Assembly (NCBI GenBank): GCA_913031575.1
Contig: CAJWEV010000005.1
Location: 1-64,000 of the forward strand
Reading direction: 5' to 3'
Length of the DNA: 64,000 bases
From: an uncultured Halieaceae bacterium
GTDB lineage: Bacteria; Pseudomonadota; Gammaproteobacteria; Pseudomonadales; Halieaceae
The position numbers were made by a program, and so were the translations under genes. This document shows positions 1 to 10,309 of the stretch, one piece after another (the stretch's first letter is position 1; each line of letters begins with the position of its first letter). The notes below the pieces were generated by a model. The model searched no databases and was not told the DNA's origin. It saw nothing but the letters and a program-made list of their open reading frames with translations.

Positions 1-2
1 GT

Positions 3-806
3 AAATTTACTCGCGGCGAAATTCAGACCGCCTTGTTCAGTAATGAAAGCCTGACAGCCGACATGCTCTTGCCCGAGCTACTCGCAGCCTGTGATGCAAC
101 GCCTCAACGCTCTATCGAAGACACCCCAGTAAACCTGACCCAAGCCTGTAACGTCCTGGCCGCCTGGGATCGTCGCTTCAACAGCGAGTCACGCGGCGCT
201 GTGTTGTTCAGAGAATGGATCACGCAATACCCCGCTGACGAAACATCACTTGGCTCATCACTGTTTCAACAGCCGTTTAACCCCATGGAGGCAGCTACCA
301 CCCCCGCTGGGCTTGCCAACACCGAACTCGCGCTCGACCGACTCGCTCGTGCGGTATTGCTACTTGAAGCCGAGGGCATTGCTCTCGATACGGCGCTGGG
401 CAATCTGCAAATTGGGCACCGGTCTAAGCGCCAATACCCGATTCATGGCGGCAATCGGCACGAGGGCATTGCCAACCTGCAAATGAGTACCAGCGTGGGT
501 AACAACCCAACCGAAACACCCATCTTCACGGGCAGCGACGAGTTTGCTGGGGGCAGCAACAGCTTGTCGAAATCAGGCTACAACGTCGTTCACGGCTCCA
601 GCTTCATTATGACGCTTGGCTGGAATGACACAGGACCAGAGGCCGAGGCCATACTGTCCTACTCACAGTCAGGCGACCCGGATTCTCCACACTTCGATGA
701 TCAAACCCAGCTCTATGCCGAGAAGGCCTGGCGACCAGTTCGCTTCACGCCGAGTGATATCGAAACCCATGCGGTATCACGGAGAGTACTTCGCTCGGTT
801 GATTGA
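3..806 (+). CDS. Penicillin acylase family protein (N-terminally truncated by window edge)
   Basis: Frame stays open to the left edge upstream of the listed TTG start (KFTRGEIQTALFSNES...). C-terminal region GGNRHEGIANLQ...NVVHGSSFIMTLGWNDTGPEAEAILSYSQSGDPDSPHFDDQTQLYAEKAWRPVRFTPSDI is typical of the penicillin/AHL acylase beta subunit. Confidence 0.8.
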   Translation, partial: KFTRGEIQTALFSNESLTADMLLPELLAACDATPQRSIEDTPVNLTQACNVLAAWDRRFNSESRGAVLFREWITQYPADETSLGSSLFQQPFNPMEAATTPAGLANTELALDRLARAVLLLEAEGIALDTALGNLQIGHRSKRQYPIHGGNRHEGIANLQMSTSVGNNPTETPIFTGSDEFAGGSNSLSKSGYNVVHGSSFIMTLGWNDTGPEAEAILSYSQSGDPDSPHFDDQTQLYAEKAWRPVRFTPSDIETHAVSRRVLRSVD

Positions 807-810
807 TCAC

Positions 811-840
811 AAAAAAGCCCGCGACAGCGGGCTTTTCTTA
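811..840 (+). terminator. Rho-independent terminator
   Basis: aaaaaaGCCCGCgacaGCGGGCttttctt directly after the acylase stop codon. Confidence 0.8.
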
Positions 841-853
841 TTCAACCCCGGAA

Positions 854-2158
854 TCAGTCCGGCGCGTTTGCCAGATCACCTCTGAGATATCGAGCCGCAA
901 ATAGGTAGAAAACACCCGACATGAACATAGCCGTTGGGATGATGTACATCATCGCATAGCGCAAAGAATCAACGCCGTGTTGATCCACCAATGAATCGCT
1001 CACTAACCCAACCGTTGTGGGTCCCATACCAAGGCCAATAATATTCAAAATAAAGAACAGTAGCGCCGAGGAGACCGCTCTCATCTTAAGGCCCACCATG
1101 CTGTGGACACTCGCAATGGTCGCGCCTAGGTAGGCATTGGCAAGAATCGATGGGATTGTCATACACATGAGTGCTGTATAGGGGTCATCAACCCAGAAAG
1201 TACTGATTTGAAGCGGTATCGATATGACGCAGGCGCAGACTGCAACCCACATGTACCAACGCTTGTCATTCTTACCTAGCTTGTCTGCGATAACACCTGA
1301 TCCGAATACACCGATCGCGCCACCCACTCCAATAATGAGCGCCAGCCAGGTGCCGAGCTCGCCGGTTGGCATTTGGTGGGTTCTGATCATGAATGACGCG
1401 ACCCAGTTAGCGGTGCTATAGCCAGCAAACGCATTCATCGCTGCACCCAAGGCCATAAACAGGAACGAGCGTCGGCTTAACAAGACCTTGAAAACCGTCA
1501 TCATTGAGGGGTTATCACCGGTAGAGGCCTTATTTTCAGCAAGTCCTCGAATGGGCTCAGGCACTGTTAGGTAGAGCACAAGAGCTAACAGCACACCGGG
1601 AATGCCAACGACGAAAAACGCGACACGCCACCCGAAAAACTCGTTCAACCAGCCGCCAAACAAGAAGCCGAACAAGATGCCAATGCTAATGCCCGTTGAG
1701 TAAAAACCAATGGCGCTGGCGCGCTTCTCGGGCGGGAACATATCGGAAATCATCGAGTGCGAGGGCGGGCTACCGCCAGCCTCACCAATGCCCACACCGA
1801 CCCGCGCCGCCAGCAGCTGCCAGTAGTTTTGAGCCAGACCACTGATGGCTGTCATACCACTCCAGATCGTAAGTGAGACAGCAACAATGTTTCGACGATT
1901 ACTCCTGTCAGCAAGGCTCGCAATGGGTAAGCCCGCAAAAGTGTAAAACACAGCAAAGGCAAAGCCTGTAAGAAGCCCAAGCTGTGCATCGCTCAGCATG
2001 AGATCAGCCTTTATCGACTCCTGCAAAATCGACAGTAGCTGTCGATCAATGAAATTAATGCTGTAGACGATCGTTAAAATGCCAAGGGCATAATACGCCG
2101 CCTTTGTAGACGCATATGGATTGTTTGCGGTTTCTGCCGCAGCAGTTGAGTCAGTCAT
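854..2158 (-). CDS. MFS transporter (spinster-like)
   Basis: 434 aa, about 12 hydrophobic segments; MFS motifs such as GLPIASLADRSNRRNIVAVSLTIWSGMTAISGLAQNYWQLLAARVGVGIGEAG. Confidence 0.85.
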   Translation of the reverse strand: MTDSTAAAETANNPYASTKAAYYALGILTIVYSINFIDRQLLSILQESIKADLMLSDAQLGLLTGFAFAVFYTFAGLPIASLADRSNRRNIVAVSLTIWSGMTAISGLAQNYWQLLAARVGVGIGEAGGSPPSHSMISDMFPPEKRASAIGFYSTGISIGILFGFLFGGWLNEFFGWRVAFFVVGIPGVLLALVLYLTVPEPIRGLAENKASTGDNPSMMTVFKVLLSRRSFLFMALGAAMNAFAGYSTANWVASFMIRTHQMPTGELGTWLALIIGVGGAIGVFGSGVIADKLGKNDKRWYMWVAVCACVISIPLQISTFWVDDPYTALMCMTIPSILANAYLGATIASVHSMVGLKMRAVSSALLFFILNIIGLGMGPTTVGLVSDSLVDQHGVDSLRYAMMYIIPTAMFMSGVFYLFAARYLRGDLANAPD

Positions 2159-2363
2159 GAGATACCACTATTTGAATTATTGAGGTAACGAGCCTGTTCC
2201 CAGATGCTCGTTGAAAGTAAACCTACACGACACACCGACTAAGGCATAGGTCTGTTGTGAAAAAGAGATCTTCAGAACTCAATTTGGGCGCCTTTCACTA
2301 AAAATCCTACGCAGGGTGACAACATTGGGACCAGTTTTGGACCGGCAGGATGGTCGCTCCCAT

Positions 2364-3659
2364 TTACTGCATCGAACGAATTCGCTTAAAGAAGGGATAG
2401 CCCAATGCGATAAGTGCAGCCGTGACCAGTAACTGAACTGGGTATTGAATGGCGGTATAGAGTACGGTCCAGCCTGTGATAGCGAGGAAGATCAGTGCTG
2501 GAAGCGGGTACCATGGCATGGTAAACGTCGATTCATCGCGAGTAACGCTGATACGCCGCCGCCTGCTGACAAAAACAGCCACGACAGTGAAGAACGTATT
2601 TGCAGCCATTACGAGACCCGCAAACAACAGTATTTGCTCGAAGGTCGAGGTCCATAGAAAGCAGAGGGCAACCAGCCCCATGAACACAATTGAATTTGCG
2701 GGAAGGCCACCTTTGTTGGTTTTGCCCAGCCACGCGAGGCCTCGATAATCCTGCCCCAAACGCTGTAGTGCTCGAGGTCCCGCCATAATCATCGCACTGA
2801 CCGTGGAAATCAGAACACCCGATAGCAGTAGCGAGACAATGAAAGCGCCGCCTTCTCCCAAGACAGTTTCGGCCACAATAAAGGCAATCTCTACTTCACC
2901 CGTCATCGATGAAATAGATGCTGAGGTCAAAAAGGCAGTGTTGAGCAGCACATACAGCACGGTAACCAAGGCACAGCCTACGATCAGGGCTCTAGGTAAA
3001 TCCCTTTGAGGATGCTCCAACTCACCCAAGATATAGGTGGCAGCGTTCCAACCCGAATAGGCATAGGTCACATAGATAAGGGCGATCGCACCTGCACCGG
3101 AAAGGATCTCACCCGCATTCAACAGTGAAGCACCTGTGACCTGATGTGAGAAGTCACTGCCAGCGGTAAATGCGGTCAACACAAAGGCGGCAATCAGCAG
3201 TAGCTTAAGCAATGTCAGTAGATATTGACCGCTGGAGCTCTCACGATAGGTACGAGTATGAATAAGCACCATGAGCACGATCAGGGTTGTTGCAGTGATC
3301 TTGGGCGGTAAGGAGGGAAAGGCGGTGGCGAGATAAATCCCAAATGTTAGCGACGCAAGTGCAATAGGCGCCGCGAAGCCGACGGTGGCTGAAACACAGC
3401 CCGAGAGAAACCCCGCGTAGGGATGAATCAACTCAGTCAGAAAGTGATACTCCCCACCCGACGCGGTATGGTGGGCGCCCAATTCTGCGTAACACAGGGC
3501 GCCACAGAGCGCACAAAGGCCACCTAAAACCCACAACCACAAAATGGCGCCCGTCGACTCTATTTCCAGCAACTGAAAGCCGAGTGAGGTAAATACCCCT
3601 GTGCCCACCATGTTGGCCACGACGACCGCAGTAGCCACCTGAACGGAATAGCTGCGCAT
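2364..3659 (-). CDS. APC family amino acid permease
   Basis: 431 aa; N-terminal MVGTGVFTSLGFQLL and LCALCGALCYAELG motifs of APC permeases. Confidence 0.85.
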   Translation of the reverse strand: MRSYSVQVATAVVVANMVGTGVFTSLGFQLLEIESTGAILWLWVLGGLCALCGALCYAELGAHHTASGGEYHFLTELIHPYAGFLSGCVSATVGFAAPIALASLTFGIYLATAFPSLPPKITATTLIVLMVLIHTRTYRESSSGQYLLTLLKLLLIAAFVLTAFTAGSDFSHQVTGASLLNAGEILSGAGAIALIYVTYAYSGWNAATYILGELEHPQRDLPRALIVGCALVTVLYVLLNTAFLTSASISSMTGEVEIAFIVAETVLGEGGAFIVSLLLSGVLISTVSAMIMAGPRALQRLGQDYRGLAWLGKTNKGGLPANSIVFMGLVALCFLWTSTFEQILLFAGLVMAANTFFTVVAVFVSRRRRISVTRDESTFTMPWYPLPALIFLAITGWTVLYTAIQYPVQLLVTAALIALGYPFFKRIRSMQ

Positions 3660-3746
3660 GTGTTTGCCTTACTCGAATAGACCTCTGACCTCGATTGAGC
3701 ATAAAGGAGAGAGTATGCTGGCCGCCACCACCTGTGGAGATTACCG

Positions 3747-4460
3747 GTGCGGATCGGCCTTTTTTACAATCGCGATATCTATGCCCACACGGCACTGAAT
3801 CAACTGATTCCAGAGCTGAGCGATCATGACCTCGGCATGTTTTACTCCCAGCGGGTGGGCAGCGCATCACGAACGCGTGACCCGCGGTTGGTAGCATTAG
3901 CACAGGTAGAGACAGACTTTGCGACAGCGCCCGGTTTGAGCTTTGAAGTGCTGGCTAGCGAGAGCCATTGCCGCGAAATCGCGATCACCGACATCAATGG
4001 CAGTGATCTCAACGTGCTTCGTGCATTCGATGCAGACCTCCTGATCAGTATCCGTTTCGGGCAAATATTCAAAGCCGAAGCCATCGCCCTACCGCGCACT
4101 GGCATCATTAACCTGCATTCTGGTCTGTTACCTAAGTACAAAGGCGTCATGGCTAGCTTTTGGTCACTCCTCAATGAAGAGCCTAATCTGGGTACAACAC
4201 TGCACTGGATTACGGATAAAAAAATTGATTCAGGCGCGCTGATCTCGACCCGCTCCCAGCCGGTGAGATCATCTGATACCTACTGCGAACAAGTCTTATC
4301 GCTTTATCGCCCGAGCATAGAGCAGATTTGTGAGTCGGTCGATCAACTACAGTCACTCGCTTCATCCAAAGGCGACGATCTACCCGCTGGCGCTTACTAC
4401 AGCTTCCCCACTAAAGAGGACATTGATCGATTTGAAGAGCGCGGCTTACGCCTTTTTTAA
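3747..4460 (+). CDS. Formyltransferase-domain protein (stand-alone formyl_trans_N)
   Basis: GTG start; NLHSGLLPKYKGVMASFWSLLNEEPNLGTTLHWITDKKIDSGALI resembles the methionyl-tRNA/sugar formyltransferase catalytic region (NLHPSLLPxYRG...T.H.....D.G.I). Confidence 0.75.
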   Translation: MRIGLFYNRDIYAHTALNQLIPELSDHDLGMFYSQRVGSASRTRDPRLVALAQVETDFATAPGLSFEVLASESHCREIAITDINGSDLNVLRAFDADLLISIRFGQIFKAEAIALPRTGIINLHSGLLPKYKGVMASFWSLLNEEPNLGTTLHWITDKKIDSGALISTRSQPVRSSDTYCEQVLSLYRPSIEQICESVDQLQSLASSKGDDLPAGAYYSFPTKEDIDRFEERGLRLF

Positions 4461-4586
4461 GATCCCACCCCGTCGCCACGCTAAGGTTCCTAACAGCGGC
4501 CAGAGGCACCCGCCGGAGACTGCAACGCAATCGCATTCCGTCTAGACTCATCGACATGATGTTTCAACACCTACGGAGATAAACCC

Positions 4587-6275
4587 ATGGTTAGACATGG
4601 CGCTCGCCTTTTTTTCGCACTGTTCTTCACACTGTTAACCGTGTTCATTACCCCTGCCAGCTTTGCGGATACGCTGTTGGTTTCCGGCACCATTTACACG
4701 GCGGACGATGCGAATACCGTGGTTGAAGCGGTGGTCATAGAAGAAGGTCGCTTCACCTTTGTAGGTGATTTGGCAACAGCTCAGAGCAAAGCCGGCAAAG
4801 ATCACCGACACATTGCACTTGGCAACGCCACCGCCTACCCCGGCTTCATTGAAAGTCACGGACACCTCAGTAGTCTGGGCGAAGCCATTACCAACCTCGA
4901 CCTCAATGGAGTAGATAGCTATCAAGCGATTGTCGGCATGGTGGCCGACGCAGCTGCGAAAGCGAGCCCGGGACAGGTCATCAAGGGCCGGGGGTGGCAT
5001 CAGAGCAAGTGGTCAAAGGAGCCGAACGTAACGGTTGATGGCTTCCCAACCCATCGATCTTTATCTGAGGTTAGTCCAAATAACCCTGTCTTTTTGGGTC
5101 ATGCCAATGGCCACACGGCATTGATTAATCAAGCAGCGATGGATGCATTGAATCTGAACTACAACACACCAACCCCTGATGGCGGTGTCATTGTCAAAAA
5201 TAGCAAGGGCGATCCCACCGGTATTTTGCATGAGAATGCAATCGACCTTGCCTACCCCCTGATTGCGCTGTCAAAAGAGACTTCTATGACGGCGATACTT
5301 GCCGCCCAATCGCATGCGTTTGAATGGGGCATCACTAACTTCCACGATGCCGGGGCGGGTTCGACCGATATCGAGGCGCAGCTTGCGCTCGATGAATCGA
5401 AGCAACTGAAATTGCGTGTCTACACGATGATCAGTGCGCAGGATGTGGCATTAACAGACCATTGGTTGGCGCAACCGCCAGTGATCGCTGACGACAACTC
5501 ACGTTTAACGATCCGCTCGTTTAAAGCCGTGATGGACGGCGCTTTGGGGTCCCGCACAGCGTGGTTACACCAACCCTACACCGACGATCCAGGCACGTCA
5601 GGTGTTCAGACGTTTGATAAGGGTCGCCTGGTCGACATCATGAATCGCTCCAATGCGCATGGCTGGCAAATTAATACGCATGCCATCGGTGACAAGGCCA
5701 ACACAGTCGTGCTCGACGCCATTGACGAGGCGTCGCTCACCGAGCGCGATCACCGCTCACGGATCGAGCACTCGCAACACCTGGTCCCCTCGGATATCGA
5801 GCGCTTCTCAGCGCTCGGAGTTATTGCCTCAATTCAAGCTATTCACATGAGTTCAGATCGCCCATGGGCTATCGATCGACTCGGTAAAGAACGCATCGAG
5901 ACCGGCGCCTACGTATGGCGAGATCTTCTAAATGCCGGGGTTCATATCGCAAACGGTACCGACGTGCCCGTGGAGCCTATCAATCCTATTGCCAATTTTT
6001 ATGCGTCGGTGGCACGTAAGACCCTCAAAGGGTTGCCCGCCTCTGGGTATGAAATCGACCAGAAGCTATCGCGGGAGGAGACCCTTAAATCGATGACCCT
6101 CTGGAATGCGTACGCGGCGTTTGAAGAGACCGAAGTGGGTTCGATCAGCGTCGGTAAACGTGCCGATATGACTGTGACAGATCAGAATCTTATGACCATC
6201 GATGAGTCCGAGATTCTGGCAACTAAACCCGTTATGACCATCGTCGGTGGCGAGATCGTCTACCGAGCTATGTAA
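4587..6275 (+). CDS. Exported amidohydrolase family protein (YtcJ-like)
   Basis: Signal peptide (MVRHGARLFFALFFTLLTVFITPASFADT), YPGFIESHGHLSS, DGALGSRTAWLHQPY, INTHAIGDKA, NGTDVPVEPINP motifs. Confidence 0.85.
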   Translation: MVRHGARLFFALFFTLLTVFITPASFADTLLVSGTIYTADDANTVVEAVVIEEGRFTFVGDLATAQSKAGKDHRHIALGNATAYPGFIESHGHLSSLGEAITNLDLNGVDSYQAIVGMVADAAAKASPGQVIKGRGWHQSKWSKEPNVTVDGFPTHRSLSEVSPNNPVFLGHANGHTALINQAAMDALNLNYNTPTPDGGVIVKNSKGDPTGILHENAIDLAYPLIALSKETSMTAILAAQSHAFEWGITNFHDAGAGSTDIEAQLALDESKQLKLRVYTMISAQDVALTDHWLAQPPVIADDNSRLTIRSFKAVMDGALGSRTAWLHQPYTDDPGTSGVQTFDKGRLVDIMNRSNAHGWQINTHAIGDKANTVVLDAIDEASLTERDHRSRIEHSQHLVPSDIERFSALGVIASIQAIHMSSDRPWAIDRLGKERIETGAYVWRDLLNAGVHIANGTDVPVEPINPIANFYASVARKTLKGLPASGYEIDQKLSREETLKSMTLWNAYAAFEETEVGSISVGKRADMTVTDQNLMTIDESEILATKPVMTIVGGEIVYRAM

Positions 6276-6294
6276 CCTCCCGATGCCTTGGCCA

Positions 6295-6330
6295 TAAAAA
6301 AACCCGCCTCGGCGGGTTTTTATTTTTTTA
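6295..6330. terminator. Bidirectional rho-independent terminator between convergent genes
   Basis: aaaaaaaCCCGCCtcGGCGGGtttttattttttta between the + amidohydrolase and the - TonB receptor. Confidence 0.85.
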
Positions 6331-6342
6331 AGCCGATTTGAC

Positions 6343-9054
6343 TTAGAATGAGTAACGAGCCTGCAGGTACCAGCTGCCACCGTTGAAGCCAAATGGGCTG
6401 TCTTCTGGATAAAGCTGACCAACGCCGCCTTGCCCCGGGTTTTCGGCTGGGTACTTGTCGAAGAGGTTCTCAACACCCAAGACCAGCTGCAGTTCTTCCG
6501 AGTAATCGTACGCAACCTGTGCATCTACCAAGGTGGTAGCACCAAGGTTGTATCCGTTACCGGTCGATCTCCACGAACCGTAGTAGTTCGCACGGATCAT
6601 GGTACGGAAATTACCCTGCATATGGCTCCACGCCACGTTACCTTTCCAGTTGGGAAGAAGGTCCTGAAGCGCTTCTACACGACCGCCACTGATAGGGTTG
6701 ATGTTTCCCCGATCGGTGACCGTTGTCTTGTTGTAGTTCAGTGCAACAGTGATCTTTGATTCGCCATCGGCAAATGCGAAGTCAGTGCTTCCTACCAGGT
6801 CGATACCCTTTGTTTCAGTGTCGAAGCTGTTAGTGAAGAAACGGAACTGCTTAAGATCTTCAAGGCCTACAAACTCCTGACGGTTGATTGTGCCGGCGTC
6901 GCTCAGGCCGGTTAGCGCATCGCTAACGGAACCGTAGTTTGAGCCGCCTGCGAAATTCAACGCATCGAGGAAGTTAATGTTGGCACCCAGTGCAACACGA
7001 TCGGTTACTTCAATGTTGTAGTAGTCGATTGTCCAAGAAGAGTTGTCGAAATCTACTGCAATACCGATAGAGTAGTTTTCTGCTTCCTCTGGGCCTAATG
7101 TAGGACGACCATTGCCTTGGCTTTCGATGAAGTCGGCCGCCAACTGACCAGGTGCTGAGAACAGTGGCAGTGTGCCCTGGTCTGTCAACGCACCGTTAAC
7201 GATCTGAGTTGTTACGTTGGTAATGCTTGCCTGACCTGCCGTAGGAGCGTGGAAGCCCGTAGAGATGGCGCCGCGGAGGCGGAACTGGTCGGTAAGTCGA
7301 ACAACGCCTGCAACCTTGTAGTCAGTGGTTTCGCCGAAGGTACTGAAGTCTTCATTACGAACCGCTGCCTGCATGGTAACCGCATCAGTGATGTCAGCTT
7401 CCAAATCAATATAGAAGGCTGTCGAATCCTGTGATGCTGATGTGCTGGCTGGGAAGCCACCAAAGCCGTTGGAGCTTGATGAGAAGCCCTGGCTAGCCAA
7501 AGGACCCAATGCATAGGAGGCTGCATCGCCAGCGAAGAGGTCAAACTCTTCTTCGCGATATTCAGCACCAAACGCAACGTTTAAATCTGAGGCAAAGCCG
7601 ACGTCCATCGTGTAAACAAAGTTCGCGTTGTACAACGTCTCTGTCTGCTCCTGACCACCAGGAACGAAATCACGTGGGGTATTTGGACCCAGTGACGCGT
7701 TGATGGTGTTGCGGATAAAGAAGTCAGAACGGTTCGAACCGCGCTGAACACTCACGTCATAGGCCAGGCCTGTGCCGTAATCGAGCTCACCACGAACACC
7801 GACAGCAATCGCTGAATCTTCGTTGTCACCACCGAAACGTGGCACAAAGCCTGCAGGAATAGTTTCAATGAACGAGAAACAATTAGCGTCTGCGGTCACC
7901 TGTGCGAGGAAGGTAGGATCAGGTGTAATGCCGCCTTGACCGCCCAGTGGGATACCATCAATACAGCTGCTGCCACCATCCATGTCACCAACCAAAACCG
8001 AAGGCACGCCACCTGCAGATGCTGCCAGAGCCATACCTGTCAGAGGGTCAACGGTTGGACCACGATAAACACCACCACGCTGGCCAGTTGATGCACCGGG
8101 CGTTAGGTTGCTAGCGCGACCGACAACGTTACGGTAAAAGAAGCCACCTGTTACGGTTCGCTCAGCGTGATTACCAAATGCGTACAACTCGGTTGAGTCA
8201 TTCAGCTCGATTGCTGAGTTGAAGAACAGCTTGATATCGTCTTCGACATCGGGCTGACCCCAGTACTGAGGCACTTCGTTTGTGTACGTGTTGATGTTCT
8301 GGAAGTTCGTCACTGGCGAGTAGCCATTGGCGATCTGGTAAGCAATATCATCACGAACGACTGAACGCACTGTTCCTTCAACGTCACGGATTTCGCCGGT
8401 CACGTTAAGGAAGCCGCTGTCACCCAGAGGCATGCCAAAGTTTGCAGCTACCATGTAATTGGTGCCGTCACCTTCGAAGGTCGAACCGTACTTAGTGACA
8501 ACCTCGAAGCCCTCATCATCGTCACGAAGCAGGAAGTTCAAAACACCCGCGATGGCGTCTGAACCGTACTGTGAGGATGCACCATCACGAAGTACTTCAA
8601 CCTGCTTCAGCGCAAGCGATGGAATGGCGGCAATATCAACACCCTGCGCACCATCAGAAATACCGCCGCCAAGGAACGAAATAATCGAACCACGATGCCG
8701 ACGCTTGCCGTTCACAAGGACAAGTACGTTGTCAGGCGAGAGACCACGGACGTTTGCAGGACGGGAAATGGTCGCTGCATCACTAATAGGCTGTGTATTT
8801 ACATCAAAAGACGGTACCGCAGTACGTAGCATGTCCTGAACGTCGGTAGACGCGTTGTCACGGAACTCGCCACCGCTAATAACATCAACGGGTACCGGGG
8901 AATCGGCAGCAGAGCGATCAGCAACACGAGTGCCCGTAACAATGACTTCTTCAATCTCACCGTCCTGCGCAACAGCTTGTACGGGGAGTCCCATCGCGAG
9001 GGGTACCGCTAAAGCTAGAATCGCAGCTCTCTTTTTAAAAAGAATATGAGTCAC
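6343..9054 (-). CDS. TonB-dependent receptor
   Basis: GTG start at 9054 preceded by aggaga; signal peptide THILFKKRAAILALAVPLAMGLPVQAVAQ; TonB-box-like EEVIVTGTRV; plug NVRGLSPDNVLVLVNGKRR; C-terminal SWYLQARYSF. The ORF-track start at 9198 is upstream of the likely start. Confidence 0.92.
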   Translation of the reverse strand: MTHILFKKRAAILALAVPLAMGLPVQAVAQDGEIEEVIVTGTRVADRSAADSPVPVDVISGGEFRDNASTDVQDMLRTAVPSFDVNTQPISDAATISRPANVRGLSPDNVLVLVNGKRRHRGSIISFLGGGISDGAQGVDIAAIPSLALKQVEVLRDGASSQYGSDAIAGVLNFLLRDDDEGFEVVTKYGSTFEGDGTNYMVAANFGMPLGDSGFLNVTGEIRDVEGTVRSVVRDDIAYQIANGYSPVTNFQNINTYTNEVPQYWGQPDVEDDIKLFFNSAIELNDSTELYAFGNHAERTVTGGFFYRNVVGRASNLTPGASTGQRGGVYRGPTVDPLTGMALAASAGGVPSVLVGDMDGGSSCIDGIPLGGQGGITPDPTFLAQVTADANCFSFIETIPAGFVPRFGGDNEDSAIAVGVRGELDYGTGLAYDVSVQRGSNRSDFFIRNTINASLGPNTPRDFVPGGQEQTETLYNANFVYTMDVGFASDLNVAFGAEYREEEFDLFAGDAASYALGPLASQGFSSSSNGFGGFPASTSASQDSTAFYIDLEADITDAVTMQAAVRNEDFSTFGETTDYKVAGVVRLTDQFRLRGAISTGFHAPTAGQASITNVTTQIVNGALTDQGTLPLFSAPGQLAADFIESQGNGRPTLGPEEAENYSIGIAVDFDNSSWTIDYYNIEVTDRVALGANINFLDALNFAGGSNYGSVSDALTGLSDAGTINRQEFVGLEDLKQFRFFTNSFDTETKGIDLVGSTDFAFADGESKITVALNYNKTTVTDRGNINPISGGRVEALQDLLPNWKGNVAWSHMQGNFRTMIRANYYGSWRSTGNGYNLGATTLVDAQVAYDYSEELQLVLGVENLFDKYPAENPGQGGVGQLYPEDSPFGFNGGSWYLQARYSF

Positions 9055-9330
9055 GTTCAATCTCCTATGGATTTCTGTGTTAGTTGAGTGGAACTTAAAT
9101 GTAAAAAATGTATTCAAAAAAATGTCTAAAATAAATGACACATTTTGCCACAATAGCTTTTCTCCGAAGACACTAAAGGAGGCGCGGGGATCATACACGC
9201 TTTTGCGCCAGACGCCAGAGGTTCGAATTGGGTTATTTAGACAAACCTAATTTTTCTAGGCGAAAAAATCTGATAGCAGCTACCTGAATCTGCGATGCCA
9301 AAGTTATTGTTTGCACGATAACAGTCGGGG

Positions 9331-10161
9331 CTACATTGTCTCTTTTTCTTTCCAGTAAGCTTCCACGGTCTGTGCACCAAAACCAGCGATGGCCTCGAAG
9401 AAGGTATCTGGGTCTGCGTGGCGCATCTGGGCCAGCCCCATCTCCATTTCTTTCGCATAAATGTACTCAGGTTTATCAGCGTTGACTGCCTCCCAAATAC
9501 ACTTCGCACAATCCGTTGGGTCATCGCCGGCGTCAATCACCGCATCCGAGATGCCTCTCTTTGATCCGTTACCGGTTAACGCGTTACGTGCAACGTCCGT
9601 CGCCACCGACCCGGGCAAGATATTGGTCACCTTGATGTTATGGATTTGATCGACTTCCGCGCGGAGCGCATCCATGTAGCCGATCAATCCGAACTTTGCT
9701 GCTGAGTAGGCTGTTCTCAACGGCGGACCAATGCGTCCAGCCACTGAACTGATTGCGACGATGTGAGCACCGCCCGCGTCCGCCATGCGCTTAAGCTGAA
9801 GCTGTGTCAGCCAGATAGGCGCAATCAGGTCGATGTTAATCAGCTCAGTGTAGACCTCAGGCTCTGCATCGATTGCAAGGCAGCGCTGACTGACACCCGC
9901 GTTATTCACCAGGATATCGACTCCGCCCTGCCAGGCCCAAGCCTCGTCCACCTTGCTTGCCAGCACATTGTAATCGGTCGCCTCAAACGGAAGGATCAAA
10001 CAATCGTTAGGTAGTTCACTGGCGAGCGCCTCAAGCGCATCGACACGACGACCCGACAAAATCAGCTTTGAATTTTGTTTTGCCGCGGTTTGAGCCAAGG
10101 CCTTGCCGATTCCTGACGAGGCTCCGGTAATCCAAATTACTTTATCCGCTAACGCTGTCAT
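9331..10161 (-). CDS. SDR family oxidoreductase
   Basis: VIWITGASSGIGKALA nucleotide-binding motif, NNAG, YSAAK catalytic motif. Confidence 0.92.
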   Translation of the reverse strand: MTALADKVIWITGASSGIGKALAQTAAKQNSKLILSGRRVDALEALASELPNDCLILPFEATDYNVLASKVDEAWAWQGGVDILVNNAGVSQRCLAIDAEPEVYTELINIDLIAPIWLTQLQLKRMADAGGAHIVAISSVAGRIGPPLRTAYSAAKFGLIGYMDALRAEVDQIHNIKVTNILPGSVATDVARNALTGNGSKRGISDAVIDAGDDPTDCAKCIWEAVNADKPEYIYAKEMEMGLAQMRHADPDTFFEAIAGFGAQTVEAYWKEKETM

Positions 10162-10309
10162 ATTGATACCTGCTGGTTATCCGATTTATCAACTTAGGAT
10201 GACATGCGAAAACTGCGCAATCTATCCCTGACGGGAGATTTAGCGTCTCATCAAGCTTGCATAGTATGCTCAGGCGTTGGTTAGTCGTCACGTTAGGAAA
10301 AAAGCTTTC

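Noticed and set aside
1-806. Calling the left-edge acylase a quorum-quenching AHL acylase
   Set aside because: Only the C-terminal part is visible; penicillin-acylase family members have varied substrates, and no LuxI/AHL-LuxR system is seen here.
3433-3903. 156-aa minus-strand ORF overlapping the APC permease and formyltransferase starts
   Set aside because: Overlaps two supported genes in different frames; no domain or RBS evidence.
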